A stretch of DNA of 64,000 bases from Herbaspirillum sp. LeCh32-8 (GCF_017814915.1 NZ_JAGIPZ010000008.1:162569-226568); one strand, 5' to 3'. Numbered from the stretch's first letter, positions 42,744-51,849 are shown. Program-made: numbers and translations. Notes: generated by a model from the sequence alone, not told the origin.

Positions 42744-43952
42744 TCAGTTGAGAGGCCGGATGTGCTCGCTGTGCTTGAACATCACTTGCGTCGAGAAAAA
42801 ACCGCCGCAGTCGGATTTGCGTGCACAACCCTCGCACTGAGGCAGATACTCGTTCTTCCAGTCTGATATCGACTTGCGATATACCGGTTCGATATCCTTG
42901 TTCACTAAGCAGAGTTGGTGGTTGTAGACCGAGCAGTGCATGCCGTGGGCACGCAGCACACCAATGGCTTCCGATAAGGTGTCACGGTACGATTGTGGAT
43001 CGGCCCACAGAATGTCCAAGTTAGCCCGGGTAAATCCGGTGATTTCTAGCCCCATGAGCGCGACATGGTCGACAAAGAGCAGGTTACGGGTAATGAACTC
43101 GCAGGTTTGCACCAGCCGGGGCAGCGTCTGCTGGTGCACTACCACCCGGATCTCGACCCGGACGCCGTGCCGCTTCAAATTCAGGATGCCCTGGATTGTC
43201 TCGTCAAACGCGCCTTGAGCTTGCACCACGTAGTCGTGTCGCACCGGGTCATCGGAATACACGGGAATACCAAGTTGCATGGCGGGATGCTTGACCCGTC
43301 CCAACTTGGCGGCGAACGCTTCGTTCTTAAAGCTTCGCCCGTTGGACAGGATGTCAAGCGAGGTATGAGGCAGCGCCAGCTTAGTCGCCTCCACCAGATC
43401 AATGAACCTTTCTCCGTACAGGGTCGGCTCGCCACCGCTGAAACCGATGTTTTCGGTATCCAACGGAATCATTCGCACCAGCTCGAATGCTTCATCCAGC
43501 AGCCAAGAATCATCGGCGCTTTTTGGTGGCTGACTACACATCAGGCACAGGTGGTTACAGCGTTCGGTCAACAAAATGGTGTTGTTCGGCGCCGCCTTTC
43601 GGAATACCGACGAAATCGACTCAGCAACGGGGTTGAGCCGCAGGATATCGCCCTCGTCTAGGTAGGCGTAGTCGCCTGGAAGCAGATAGACGTCGTGCAG
43701 TTCGCGGGCGGCCATCTCAACCGCCGCCAGTTCCGTCCCACTGCCACAGAAAAGCAAGGCCGCGAAGCGCACGCCTGTGCGCAGTTGCCCGACGAATTCC
43801 GGAGTTAGCCGGGCAAGGTCCATGCCCTTGAGTAATAGCGCCGTTTTTCTGCGAAGCGGCGTCGGCAGCTCCGGATTTCGGGTGATGTTGACTAGGCTTG
43901 GGTTGCAGCAGGTCGCGTTCACAACATCGACTTTTCCGCGGAGTTTCAGCAT
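42744..43952 (-). CDS. hxsC: His-Xaa-Ser system radical SAM maturase HxsC
   Basis: A 402-residue radical SAM enzyme, the second maturase of the His-Xaa-Ser (Hxs) peptide system. The 4Fe-4S/SAM motif is RCNHLCLMC (Cys132, Cys136, Cys139). SGGEPTLYG is the SAM-binding GGE. The C-terminal auxiliary cluster candidate is CEGCARKSDCGG (Cys373, 376, 382). The start ATG overlaps the hxsB stop by 7 bases (ATGCTGA). It would act on the HxsA precursor; the chemistry is not known to me. GC content and codon use here look lower than in flanking genes. Confidence 0.85.
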   Translation of the reverse strand: MLKLRGKVDVVNATCCNPSLVNITRNPELPTPLRRKTALLLKGMDLARLTPEFVGQLRTGVRFAALLFCGSGTELAAVEMAARELHDVYLLPGDYAYLDEGDILRLNPVAESISSVFRKAAPNNTILLTERCNHLCLMCSQPPKSADDSWLLDEAFELVRMIPLDTENIGFSGGEPTLYGERFIDLVEATKLALPHTSLDILSNGRSFKNEAFAAKLGRVKHPAMQLGIPVYSDDPVRHDYVVQAQGAFDETIQGILNLKRHGVRVEIRVVVHQQTLPRLVQTCEFITRNLLFVDHVALMGLEITGFTRANLDILWADPQSYRDTLSEAIGVLRAHGMHCSVYNHQLCLVNKDIEPVYRKSISDWKNEYLPQCEGCARKSDCGGFFSTQVMFKHSEHIRPLN

Positions 43953-45421
43953 AAGTTAGCCCACCGGGTGAAAAGCTGGCGCACGAAAGGATCTTCCTCC
44001 ATGCGCCGGATGAGGCCTTTGAAGATGTGCATATTGCGTTGGCAGAATTCGCTCTCGGGCTTGCGGCCGACGAAGTCCTTTTGCTGCCCCCAATGGAAAA
44101 CCGGGTCGGCGCCACACCAGGGTTCGAAGGCACAGTCGTGACACATCGGCGCCGAGTAGGCGAAACTGTCGTCCAGCGCCTGCAGCAACATCTCATTGGT
44201 AAAGAGCTTTTCGAAGCTGTCGTTGACCGTTCCCAGTTTGAATGTGGTGTCACCCATTTCGGCCAGCATGCGGGCCTCGTCGCCGGCATAGACGGTTCCG
44301 TCATAGTTATAGACGACCCCTCCGATACCGATTCCCGCCGGCGACATGAGGTCGACATATCCGGGGTCTCGACTAGTCAGCATCTTGGCAAGAATGGTGG
44401 CGGAGTAGTACTCGAGGAACTCGACGCCCTGGCGATTGACCTCGATTATGTAGTCCAGTCCCTCATCGTAGAATTGCAGCCATCGCGCCGCGTCATAGGC
44501 GCGGTAAAACTTCGTCTTCATGGCGAAGCCATAGGGCGACAACGGCCGCAAGAAAATGCCGTGAAATTCCTGCTCAAGATATTCGTCGATGATTTCCTTC
44601 ACGCGAGGCAAGCTCGCCGCAGTAGTCGTCATCAGCGCGCTGGCGGACGTTCGACCGAGTTTCTGGCGCACCTTGCGTATCCCAGCAATCGTGCGTTCGT
44701 AGGAGTCGCCACCCGGGCGCGGCCGGTTCTTGTTGTGCAGGTCGCGAGGGCCATCCAGCGAAGTAGAGATTCCGACGTCGTGCTCGCCGCAGAAGTCGAG
44801 CATTTCGTCGGTGATGACCGCCAGGTTCGTCGCTGCTACAAACGCTAAATCCTTCGGCACGGGCAGCTTGGAGTTTTCTTCTTTCGCCCGCAGCACGATG
44901 TACTTCATCAGATCGAAATTGAGGAATGACTCGCCGCCCTGGAACTCAAGCTTGATAGCGGGATTGGGCGAGTGCAGTGCTAGCGCTACCGCTTTGGTCG
45001 CATGTTCACGACTCATGTCGAAAGATTCCTTGTCCTCCGACTGTCTGGAGACTTGGCAATACGGGCACGCATGCTCGCAGCGCAAAGTCAGCACAAACAT
45101 GTGCAAGCCAGTCCATTGGGACAAACGCTCGTGCCGGGTACGCACCTTGATGGCCAGAAGGTCAGCGGCCATTTTCGAATGCGCGTCCGTCAGGAAATGC
45201 CGTGCACGTAGGTCTACATATTGTGGGTCGGTCGCACCAAGCTTGCCCTCAACCAGTTTCTGCAATGGCTCGCGTTCAATGAGCTGGTATTCCCCGGCCA
45301 GATTGGTGGCGACATAGCGCGCGTCGTCCAGATGAGTGAACCGAAACGGCATGAGCTCGTACTGGGCCTGTTCTTCAGCCGGCTGACGGTTAAAGAAGGC
45401 AATCGGATGAAATCTGCTCAT
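43946..45421 (-). CDS. hxsB: His-Xaa-Ser system radical SAM maturase HxsB
   Basis: A 491-residue radical SAM protein with a SPASM-type C-terminus. The N-terminus contains the family segment FRFTHLDDARYVATNLAGEYQLIE. The core motif is RCEHACPYC (Cys115, 119, 122) with EFQGGESFLNF as the SAM GGE. The C-terminal Cys cluster runs MCHDCAFEPWCGADP and later EFCQRN. It is the first maturase, followed by overlapping hxsC. No ribosome site is visible; it starts 6 bases after the hxsD stop, so coupling is likely. Confidence 0.87.
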   Translation of the reverse strand: MSRFHPIAFFNRQPAEEQAQYELMPFRFTHLDDARYVATNLAGEYQLIEREPLQKLVEGKLGATDPQYVDLRARHFLTDAHSKMAADLLAIKVRTRHERLSQWTGLHMFVLTLRCEHACPYCQVSRQSEDKESFDMSREHATKAVALALHSPNPAIKLEFQGGESFLNFDLMKYIVLRAKEENSKLPVPKDLAFVAATNLAVITDEMLDFCGEHDVGISTSLDGPRDLHNKNRPRPGGDSYERTIAGIRKVRQKLGRTSASALMTTTAASLPRVKEIIDEYLEQEFHGIFLRPLSPYGFAMKTKFYRAYDAARWLQFYDEGLDYIIEVNRQGVEFLEYYSATILAKMLTSRDPGYVDLMSPAGIGIGGVVYNYDGTVYAGDEARMLAEMGDTTFKLGTVNDSFEKLFTNEMLLQALDDSFAYSAPMCHDCAFEPWCGADPVFHWGQQKDFVGRKPESEFCQRNMHIFKGLIRRMEEDPFVRQLFTRWANLC

Positions 45422-45427
45422 GGGGGT

Positions 45428-45763
45428 TCAGGCTGCCGGCGGAGAACCGTCCGGCGAAATCAGGCCGGTCTTTGAAAAGGCATGGGCCAAGATCAGGTTG
45501 CGCACACCTTCCGTCTGGGCACGTATTTGTTCTCGCAGTTGCTGGTCCAGTGCTTCATTGCGCAATTGCCTGGCTAGGTGCTCCAGACCACCCTCGGATT
45601 TGGCACTCAAGGGCAGCGCCGTCACTTGGATGACGTCCTGGCCATCATGGCCACGCACTTGAATCTCGAACGAAGCGAGGTTGGAAAAACGGTGGCACGC
45701 TTTTTGTACTGCCAGTAAAGAAAAGGCTTTCGAATCGAATTCAACCGATAGATGTGAATCCAC
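45428..45763 (-). CDS. hxsD: His-Xaa-Ser system protein HxsD
   Basis: A 111-residue small protein; I use the GTG start at 45763 because AAGGAG lies 6 bases before it, giving (M)DSHLSVEFDSKAFSLLAVQKACHRFSNLASFEIQV. The ATG far upstream (45856) would run through the intercistronic hairpin. HxsD is the conserved non-enzymatic partner in these loci, possibly for substrate binding; its fold and role are not established. It lies 6 bases before hxsB. Confidence 0.8.
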   Translation of the reverse strand: MDSHLSVEFDSKAFSLLAVQKACHRFSNLASFEIQVRGHDGQDVIQVTALPLSAKSEGGLEHLARQLRNEALDQQLREQIRAQTEGVRNLILAHAFSKTGLISPDGSPPAA

Positions 45764-45820
45764 CTGGGTCTCCTTGGTGAATTTGGCTGCTTGACAACCG
45801 AAATGGGGACGCAAACGGAA

Positions 45821-45842
45821 ACGCCCCGGAAACCCGGGGCGT
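45821..45842 (-). terminator. Attenuator-like hairpin between hxsA and hxsD
   Basis: A 9-bp stem ACGCCCCGG / CCGGGGCGT with loop AAAC. On the minus strand it is followed by TTCCGTTTG, a weak U-rich tail. It sits 20 bp after the hxsA stop and 58 bp before the hxsD start. It probably lets part of the transcripts stop after the precursor gene. Confidence 0.6.
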
Positions 45843-45861
45843 CGACTATGCTGCAAACGGC

Positions 45862-46149
45862 TTAGTAGCCAGAACGATGGCTGGAGTGACTGCCGTGGGA
45901 ACCGTGTGAACCATGCGAAGCATGTGAGCCGTGATAGGCGAGCATCTGACCGGATTCAGAGAGTTTCATCATCAGCGAGTGCCGCTCGCCATCCTTGACA
46001 TAGAAACTCTCATTGAGACCAACCTGCTTGGCCGGCGCTTGCGCGGAATTGACACCGTCCTCGACGGCCAACACGACTGTTGCCCCTGCCGGGCTGGACA
46101 ATGCAGCTGCTGCTGTCATGACCGGAACCAAAAAACCAAATTTTTTCAT
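45862..46149 (-). CDS. hxsA: His-Xaa-Ser repeat precursor peptide HxsA
   Basis: A 95-residue secreted precursor. I use the ATG 46149 (MKKFGFLVPVMTAAAALSSPAGA); a GAGGG site lies 7 bases upstream, whereas upstream starts lack one. The signal peptide ends about residue 23. The middle, residues 24-72, is unremarkable. Residues 73-93 are seven consecutive His-Xaa-Ser triplets (X = G, A, G, G, G, S, R) followed by GY. These repeats are the expected modification target of HxsB/HxsC. The gene is first in the operon and separated by a hairpin from hxsD, fitting a high precursor-to-enzyme ratio. It is a short variant of the family; longer HxsA forms are known. Confidence 0.85.
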   Translation of the reverse strand: MKKFGFLVPVMTAAAALSSPAGATVVLAVEDGVNSAQAPAKQVGLNESFYVKDGERHSLMMKLSESGQMLAYHGSHASHGSHGSHGSHSSHRSGY

Positions 46150-46195
46150 GTACGCCCTCATTTTTGTTCGTTTTTCGTACTGAACCCCTCGGAGC

Positions 46196-46224
46196 ATTAT
46201 TCAGCATGCATTCGCGAATAGCAA
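46196..46224 (-). promoter_or_regulatory. Sigma-70 promoter of hxsADBC
   Basis: Minus strand: -35 TTGCTA (46224-46219), 17-bp spacer, -10 AATAAT (46201-46196). The spacer holds a 10-bp palindrome ATTCGCGAAT (46210-46219), and the start site would be about 40 bp before the hxsA ATG. Confidence 0.6.
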
Positions 46225-46245
46225 GAAACGTGTGTTGTGCGAAGC

Positions 46246-46259
46246 ACTATTCAAATAGT
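46246..46259. promoter_or_regulatory. Dyad upstream of the hxs promoter
   Basis: ACTATT-CA-AATAGT, a perfect 6-2-6 inverted repeat 22 bp upstream of the -35 box; a candidate activator site. Confidence 0.45.
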
Positions 46260-46354
46260 TCCCAAGGGAAATTCTCGAAGGAACTAATAGAAGCCGAGAT
46301 TGTTGAATTGCACTCAAATCTGACCCATATTCTCAGAAGATCAACGAGAGATAC

Positions 46355-47905
46355 TCAGTGCTGCATCTTCTGCGCGGAAGAAACTACCGCGCCCGCCAAC
46401 ACCCTCATCAACTCCTCAACATCCACCGGCTTCACAAAGTGATGATCAAACCCAGCCCTGCGACTGCTGTCCCGATCCTCTTGCTGACCGTAGCCTGTAA
46501 TGGCGACCAACACCGCCGACGACGCACCAGGCAGTTTGCGTAGTTCGCGCGCCAGTTCGTTGCCGTTCATGTCGGGCAGGCCGATGTCGAGCAGGCAAAT
46601 GTGCGGCAAGGACTCTTGCGCCGCAGCCAAGGCGTCGCGTGCGGTGTAATGCACGCTGACTTCGTAGCCGCCGGCTTCCATCAGCATGGCGAGGGTGTCG
46701 GCGGCGTCCTGGTTGTCGTCGACGACGAGGACGCGTAGTGAGCCCGATGCCGCGGCGTTGGCGACGACGCTTGCGGATGCGGCGGGCGCTTGGTCTGTCT
46801 GCCGATGCAGCGGCAGGCGGATGGTGAAGGTGCTGCCCTGCCCTAATCCATCGCTGTGCGCGGCGACGCTGCCGCCGTGGGAGCGCACCAGGCTCTCGAC
46901 GATGGAGAGCCCCAGGCCGAGGCCGCCTTGCGAGCGGTCGGCGGAACGCTCGGCCTGGGCAAACAGGTCAAACACGTGATCCACCATGTCCTGCGTCATG
47001 CCGATACCGTTGTCGGCGATATGGACGGCGCCTTCGGTCTCGCCGACCTCGGAGGTGACGACGATTTTGCCGCCGTTGGGGGTGTACTTCACCGCGTTCT
47101 GCAGCACGTTGGCGAAGACCTGCACCAGGCGCTTGCGGTCGCCTTCGACGGTGAAGGGGTCGGCGGCGAGCTTGAGCTCCAGCTCGTGCTGCCTGGCGCG
47201 CAGCATGGGGTCGACCTGTTCGGCGGCGTCGGCCAGGATCTGGTTCACGGAGATCAGTTCGCGATCCAGCGTGATCAGGCCGCGGGTGACGCGGGCGACG
47301 TCGAGCAGGTCGTCGATCAGGCTGGTCATGTGCTTGACCTGGCGCGCGATGATCTGGCTGGTGCTGCGGACCTTGTCCGGGTTCTCGGCGCTCAGGCTGA
47401 GCAACTGGGCCGCAGCGCCGATCGGGGCCAAGGGGTTGCGCAGTTCGTGGCCGAGCATGGCGAGGAATTCATCCTTGCGGCGATCGGCTTCGAACACTTC
47501 GTACTGGCGCTCGCGCGCGCGCACGGCGCCGCGTGCGGCGCTGATCAGGGTCGAGGGACGGATCGGGCTTTCCAGCAGCGTGAGGTTGCGCAGGCGCTGG
47601 TAGGCGTCGTTGTTCCAGTGGCTGTCGTTGGCCACGCGCGTGAGCACCAGCACGGGCAGGTCCGACCAGGTGGGTTGCCGGGCGATGAACTCTTCCAGCG
47701 CGGCGCAGCGTCCGCGGATGACCACGTCTTCCACCGTCAGCAGCGCGCCGGCGCCGACGGCCAGCTCGCGCACGACCTCGTCGATGTTCTTGCAGATGAA
47801 GCTCTCCAGACCGGCCCGTTGCAACACGCCAGCCGACAGCTCCGCATCACGCCCGAAGGGGGCGCAGATCAAGACCCGTTGTCCCTGCGTCTCGCTCCTG
47901 GCCAT
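46355..47905 (-). CDS. Hybrid histidine kinase with C-terminal receiver (KaiC partner)
   Basis: A 516-residue soluble kinase. The N-terminus (1-125) is a degenerate receiver-like domain without the phosphoacceptor Asp. Then HisKA with the H box DEFLAMLGHELRNPLAPI (His143), HATPase_c with NVLQNAVKYTP, DNGIGMTQDMVDHVFDLF and GLGLGLSIV, and a C-terminal receiver with Asp440 in CLLDIGLPDMNG and Lys in FVKPVD. No membrane segment. Its ATG overlaps the stop of the KaiC-like gene by one base (TGATG), so the two form a coupled pair. The upstream frame to 48334 is antisense. The output regulator is not adjacent. Confidence 0.88.
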   Translation of the reverse strand: MARSETQGQRVLICAPFGRDAELSAGVLQRAGLESFICKNIDEVVRELAVGAGALLTVEDVVIRGRCAALEEFIARQPTWSDLPVLVLTRVANDSHWNNDAYQRLRNLTLLESPIRPSTLISAARGAVRARERQYEVFEADRRKDEFLAMLGHELRNPLAPIGAAAQLLSLSAENPDKVRSTSQIIARQVKHMTSLIDDLLDVARVTRGLITLDRELISVNQILADAAEQVDPMLRARQHELELKLAADPFTVEGDRKRLVQVFANVLQNAVKYTPNGGKIVVTSEVGETEGAVHIADNGIGMTQDMVDHVFDLFAQAERSADRSQGGLGLGLSIVESLVRSHGGSVAAHSDGLGQGSTFTIRLPLHRQTDQAPAASASVVANAAASGSLRVLVVDDNQDAADTLAMLMEAGGYEVSVHYTARDALAAAQESLPHICLLDIGLPDMNGNELARELRKLPGASSAVLVAITGYGQQEDRDSSRRAGFDHHFVKPVDVEELMRVLAGAVVSSAQKMQH

Positions 47906-49395
47906 CACTGGGTGTCCGGGGCGAGAGGCGCGGTGAGCTTGGGCACCCCGGTCAGGATGCCGTGGAACTGCTTGAGCACCGGGCCGATCTGCACGCCGCG
48001 GGAGGAGATCGTCATGCGACGGATGGTGCGCTCGTGCTGGCTGCCGCGTTTCTTGAACACCGACAGCGCCTGCTGGACCTCGCCCAGGGATTCGAAGTAG
48101 CGCAGCAGCAGCACGTTGTCGGCGAGGTAGGTCGCATCCACCGCGGTGGACATGCTGTTGCCCAGCATGCCCTGCTGCACGCCGACCAGGATGGTGACCA
48201 CGCCGCGCTGGCCGAGGTAGGTCAGCAGCTCGTGCATGTGGATGGAGAGCAGCTTCTCGTTGGGCATCGATTGCAGGAAGCCGTTGAGGCTGTCGATCAC
48301 CACCACCTTGGCGCCTGCGTCGGCCGAACGGCACACCAGGTAGACGAACTCGCCCGGCGTCAGCTGGGCGGGGTCGATCTGCTGCACGTTCATCTTGCCT
48401 TCACGGGTGCCTGCCCGCAGCGAGAAGCCCAGGCTGTCGGCGCGGTTGAGCAGGTTGGAGGTCGACTCTTCAAACAGGAACAGCGAGGACTTCAGGCCCT
48501 GCTTCAGACAGGAGTCGATGAACTGCGCCGCCAGCGTCGACTTGCCGGCGCCCGGCGGCCCGGCGATCAGCGTGCTGCTGCCCTCCTCGATGCCGCCGCC
48601 CAGCATCTGGTCGAGCTCGTCAATGCCGCTGGAGAATTGCACCGGGGTCAGGTTCTCGCGCGTTTCCGCCGCCACCAGGCGCGGGAACACGACCAGCCCG
48701 CCGTACTGGATCCGGTAGTCATGCAGGCCTTCGCGGAAGGCGATGCCGCGGTACTTGACGATCTCCAGCCGGCGCCGCGTGCCGCCGTAGTCGGTGGCCA
48801 TGCGCTCCAGCGAGATCACGCCGTGTGCGATGCTGCGCACCTGCAGGTCGCCGTCGCTGGCGGTGCGGTCGTCGAGGAACAAGGCGGTGCAGGCGCGGCT
48901 GGCGAAGAACTGCTTGAAGGCCAGCACTTGGCGGCGATACACCAGCGGATTGGAGGCCAGCAGCTGCAGCTCGGACAGCGAATCCAGCACTACGCGGGAC
49001 GGTTTCAGTCGCTCGACGATGGCCAGGATCTCGCGCGTGGTAGTGCCCATTTCCACATCGCTGGGGGCGAAGATGCTGTATTGCTCTTCGGGGTTCAGGA
49101 TGCTCTCGGAGGGCAGTACCTCGTGGATTCTGACGCCGTCCAGCGACCAGCCGTGCGCCATGGCGACGGCCGTGAGCTCAACCGCAGTCTCGGATAGCGT
49201 GATGTAGAGCACCGGCTCGCCCAGGCGCGCGCCCTCCATCAGGAACTGCAGGGCCAGCGTGGTCTTGCCGGCGCCGGGCGAGCCCTCTACCAGGAACAGG
49301 CGGTCGCGCGTGAAGCCGCCGCGCAGCACATCGTCGAGCCCGGCCACGCCGGTGGAAAGGAAGGTGTTGCTGTCGGGATTCTGGGGGATGGTCAT
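47905..49395 (-). CDS. KaiC-like double-domain RecA/RadA-type ATPase
   Basis: A 496-residue KaiC homologue with two RecA-like ATPase domains. Walker A1 is [14 protein letters not shown] (residues 37-50); Walker A2 is [14 protein letters not shown] (about 265-278). Walker B-like strands are [10 protein letters not shown] and [10 protein letters not shown]. Start ATG 49395 has a GGAG site. There is no kaiA or kaiB near, and the partner is a hybrid kinase. Such KaiC-kinase pairs in proteobacteria are thought to signal environmental or stress information rather than keep a full circadian clock. The C-terminal tail is short. Confidence 0.9.
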   Translation of the reverse strand: MTIPQNPDSNTFLSTGVAGLDDVLRGGFTRDRLFLVEGSPGAGKTTLALQFLMEGARLGEPVLYITLSETAVELTAVAMAHGWSLDGVRIHEVLPSESILNPEEQYSIFAPSDVEMGTTTREILAIVERLKPSRVVLDSLSELQLLASNPLVYRRQVLAFKQFFASRACTALFLDDRTASDGDLQVRSIAHGVISLERMATDYGGTRRRLEIVKYRGIAFREGLHDYRIQYGGLVVFPRLVAAETRENLTPVQFSSGIDELDQMLGGGIEEGSSTLIAGPPGAGKSTLAAQFIDSCLKQGLKSSLFLFEESTSNLLNRADSLGFSLRAGTREGKMNVQQIDPAQLTPGEFVYLVCRSADAGAKVVVIDSLNGFLQSMPNEKLLSIHMHELLTYLGQRGVVTILVGVQQGMLGNSMSTAVDATYLADNVLLLRYFESLGEVQQALSVFKKRGSQHERTIRRMTISSRGVQIGPVLKQFHGILTGVPKLTAPLAPDTQ

Positions 49396-49710
49396 GCGCT
49401 GGGCTCCGCTGGTTGTGCGGCGCAAAAAAAATCTTCACGCCATGGGCTTGCCGATGAGATCAACATTCTGTCAGAACGTTCTGCTGCCATTATAGGGGCG
49501 GCGCGCATCCTACTTCCTCTGCATCAATTTCCCGCGGGGATTGCGCCGCCCAGGTCGCAAAGCGCGACCACCCGGCTTTTTCCCCTGCTTCTTCGGCTTT
49601 GCTCCGGTTTTCCGTGCCCGTATATTGGGGGCGGGACTGCCGGCCCGACTGGAGGGCGCGCCGGTTTCCCCGCCTGCGCATCCGGGCGTTTGCACGATAC
49701 GGGGGTATCC
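49396..49710. other. Divergent regulatory region kaiC-like / chemoreceptor
   Basis: A 315-bp divergent spacer. It contains a perfect 12-bp palindrome CAGAACGTTCTG (49472-49483). A TATAAT -10 box lies on the minus strand at 49494-49489, just upstream of the palindrome in the direction of kaiC transcription, though the -35 is weak. No small gene is convincing. Confidence 0.5.
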
Positions 49711-51426
49711 ATGCGCAATCTCAGCATCAGAAAGACCATGATCCTGTTTCTGGTCTTCATGGCAGTGCTGTACGCGGCAACACTGTGGGGCGTTGAACAG
49801 ATGCTGCGCGCGCAGCACCAGTTGAGCGCCACTTACCAGTCGCGCCACCAATCCTTCCTGCTGGCCGACGAGCTGCGCAATTCCTCGACCATGCTGACCC
49901 AGGCCGCGCGCACTTACGTGGTCACCGGCGACAGCGCCTTCGAAAAGCAATACTGGGACGTGTTGGCCATCCGCCAGGGCAACAAGCCGCGTCCGCAACA
50001 CTACGAACGCATCTACTGGGACTTTGTCGCCGCCGGCCTGCCCAAGCCCTCGCCCGATGGTCCCGCCGTGCCGCTGCTGGAGCTGATGAAGCAAGCCGGC
50101 TTCAGCCGCCAGGAGCTGGCCAAGCTGAGCGAAGCCCAAGACAAGTCCGACGCGCTGGTGGATACCGAGCGCATCGCCATGCATGCGCTCAGGGGCGAGT
50201 TCTACGACAGCCGCGGCGGCTTTACCTTCAAGGGTCCGCCCGACGCGGCCATGGCGCGCACGCTGATGTTCGGCCCGCGCTACTACCAGGACGTGGCCGC
50301 CATCATGAAGCCGATCAATGAATTCCTGGTGCTGCTGGACCATCGCACCGGCCGCACCGTGGCCGAGGCCGAGGACGCCAGCCGCGCGGCGCACCGCAAT
50401 GCGATTGCGCTGGTGGCGGTTTCCTTCGTGGCATCGGCGCTGGTGCTGTGGCTGATCTACCGCCATCTGATCCGCCAGCTGGGCGGCGAACCGGCGCAAG
50501 CCAAGGAAATCGTGCGCCGCATCGCGGGCGGCGACCTGGCTCTGGACATCCCGCTGCGACGCGGCGACCGCGCCAGCCTGCTGGGCGCCATGCGGCAGAT
50601 GCGCGAGCGGCTGGCCGGCGTGATCGGCCACGTCAGCGAAGGCGCACAGATGCTGGCGCGCGCATCGGGTACCGTCAGCGCCGCTGCGCAGTCGCTGTCG
50701 TCGGCCACCAGCGAGCAGGCCGCCACCATCGAAGAGACCAGCACCGCGGTCAGTCGCATGGCGTCGTCGATCTCGGCCAATCACCAGAACGCGCTGAAGA
50801 CCGACGACATCGCCGGACGCGCCGCGCAGGAGGCAGGCACGGGCGAACAGGTGGTGGGCGAAGCGATCGCCACCATGCACCAGATCGGCCAGAAGATCGC
50901 GATGATCGACGACATCGCCTACCGCACCAACCTGCTGGCGTTGAACGCCGCCATTGAGGCCTCGCACAGCGGCGTGCACGGACGCGGCTTCGGCGTGGTG
51001 GCCGTTGAAGTGCGCAAGCTGGCCGAACGCTGCCGGCAGGCGGCGCAAGACATCGAGGCCGCCACTGCCGGCTGCGTAGCGCAGGCCGACCGGATCTCGG
51101 AACTGCTGGGCGACGTGATCCCCGGTATACGCCAGACTTCGGCGCTGGTGCGCGGCATCTCCAGCGCCTCCGAAGACCAGGCCCTGGGCGCGCGCGAGAT
51201 CGACGCCGCCATGCTGCAGCAGAGCCAGGCCACGCAGATCAACGCTGCCAGTTCGGAGGAACTGGCAGCCACCTCCGAGGAAATGAAGCGGCAGGCCGAT
51301 CGCCTGCTGGAAGCCATTGCCTACTTCCGGCTGGATCCGGACCAGGAGGGTTCAGCTCAGCGGCAAGCGCCGTCATCCGGGTACGAAAACGCCGACACGT
51401 GTTTGGAAAGCCGTCCGACTGATTGA
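49711..51426 (+). CDS. Methyl-accepting chemotaxis protein
   Basis: A 571-residue chemoreceptor. First membrane helix residues about 10-28, a periplasmic four-helix sensor to about 235, second helix [26 protein letters not shown] region, then a long coiled-coil signalling domain. The hairpin tip reads [43 protein letters not shown], a slightly changed version of the canonical E-x-x-x tip. There is no EWF-type CheR tether. Start ATG 49711 follows GGGGG. The ligand is unknown. It is divergent from the KaiC-like operon. Confidence 0.9.
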   Translation: MRNLSIRKTMILFLVFMAVLYAATLWGVEQMLRAQHQLSATYQSRHQSFLLADELRNSSTMLTQAARTYVVTGDSAFEKQYWDVLAIRQGNKPRPQHYERIYWDFVAAGLPKPSPDGPAVPLLELMKQAGFSRQELAKLSEAQDKSDALVDTERIAMHALRGEFYDSRGGFTFKGPPDAAMARTLMFGPRYYQDVAAIMKPINEFLVLLDHRTGRTVAEAEDASRAAHRNAIALVAVSFVASALVLWLIYRHLIRQLGGEPAQAKEIVRRIAGGDLALDIPLRRGDRASLLGAMRQMRERLAGVIGHVSEGAQMLARASGTVSAAAQSLSSATSEQAATIEETSTAVSRMASSISANHQNALKTDDIAGRAAQEAGTGEQVVGEAIATMHQIGQKIAMIDDIAYRTNLLALNAAIEASHSGVHGRGFGVVAVEVRKLAERCRQAAQDIEAATAGCVAQADRISELLGDVIPGIRQTSALVRGISSASEDQALGAREIDAAMLQQSQATQINAASSEELAATSEEMKRQADRLLEAIAYFRLDPDQEGSAQRQAPSSGYENADTCLESRPTD

Positions 51427-51498
51427 TGCGCGTGCAAGGTCTAGCATGGGTTCAACGGCTCGCAACCGCGAGGCGCTGCCCTTACAAAGGAGACCTAT

Positions 51499-51849
51499 AT
51501 GTCATCGCAAGCGACGTTGAAATTCCTCGGTACGGCCATTGTGGCCGCTGCATTCAGCACCGGCGCCATGGCGCAGGCCACCAGCTCGCCGCCGACCAAG
51601 GACGGATCGACACCGACCTCCGGCGCCATGTCCAACAGCGACAGCCAGTCATCCGGCAAGACCATGAGGAAACACAAGGCAGAGAAGGATCACGGCATGA
51701 AGGCCAATCCTAACGCCAAGGACATGAAGGACGGCCCCTTGGGCACCTCGCCTGGCGGCGGCAATAGCGGCACCTCGGGTGGCGCTGCCGGCGGCGCAGG
51801 CGCAGCCGGTGGTGCGGGCGCAGGCGGCGGTTCCGGTGGCGGCCAGTAA
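51499..51849 (+). CDS. Secreted Gly-rich low-complexity protein
   Basis: A 116-residue secreted protein. The signal peptide MSSQATLKFLGTAIVAAAFSTGAMA is followed by a Ser/Thr/Lys-rich mid-part (GKTMRKHKAEKDHGMKANPNAKDMKDGP) and a long Gly/Ala tail of about 35 residues. A strong ribosome site AAAGGAG precedes it. Related proteins are common in Burkholderiales and stress-induced in some; no function can be given. Confidence 0.75.
   Translation: MSSQATLKFLGTAIVAAAFSTGAMAQATSSPPTKDGSTPTSGAMSNSDSQSSGKTMRKHKAEKDHGMKANPNAKDMKDGPLGTSPGGGNSGTSGGAAGGAGAAGGAGAGGGSGGGQ

Noticed and set aside
45428..45856. Longer hxsD starting at ATG 45856
   Set aside because: The extra 31 codons run through the hairpin and lack a ribosome site; GTG 45763 has a good AAGGAG.
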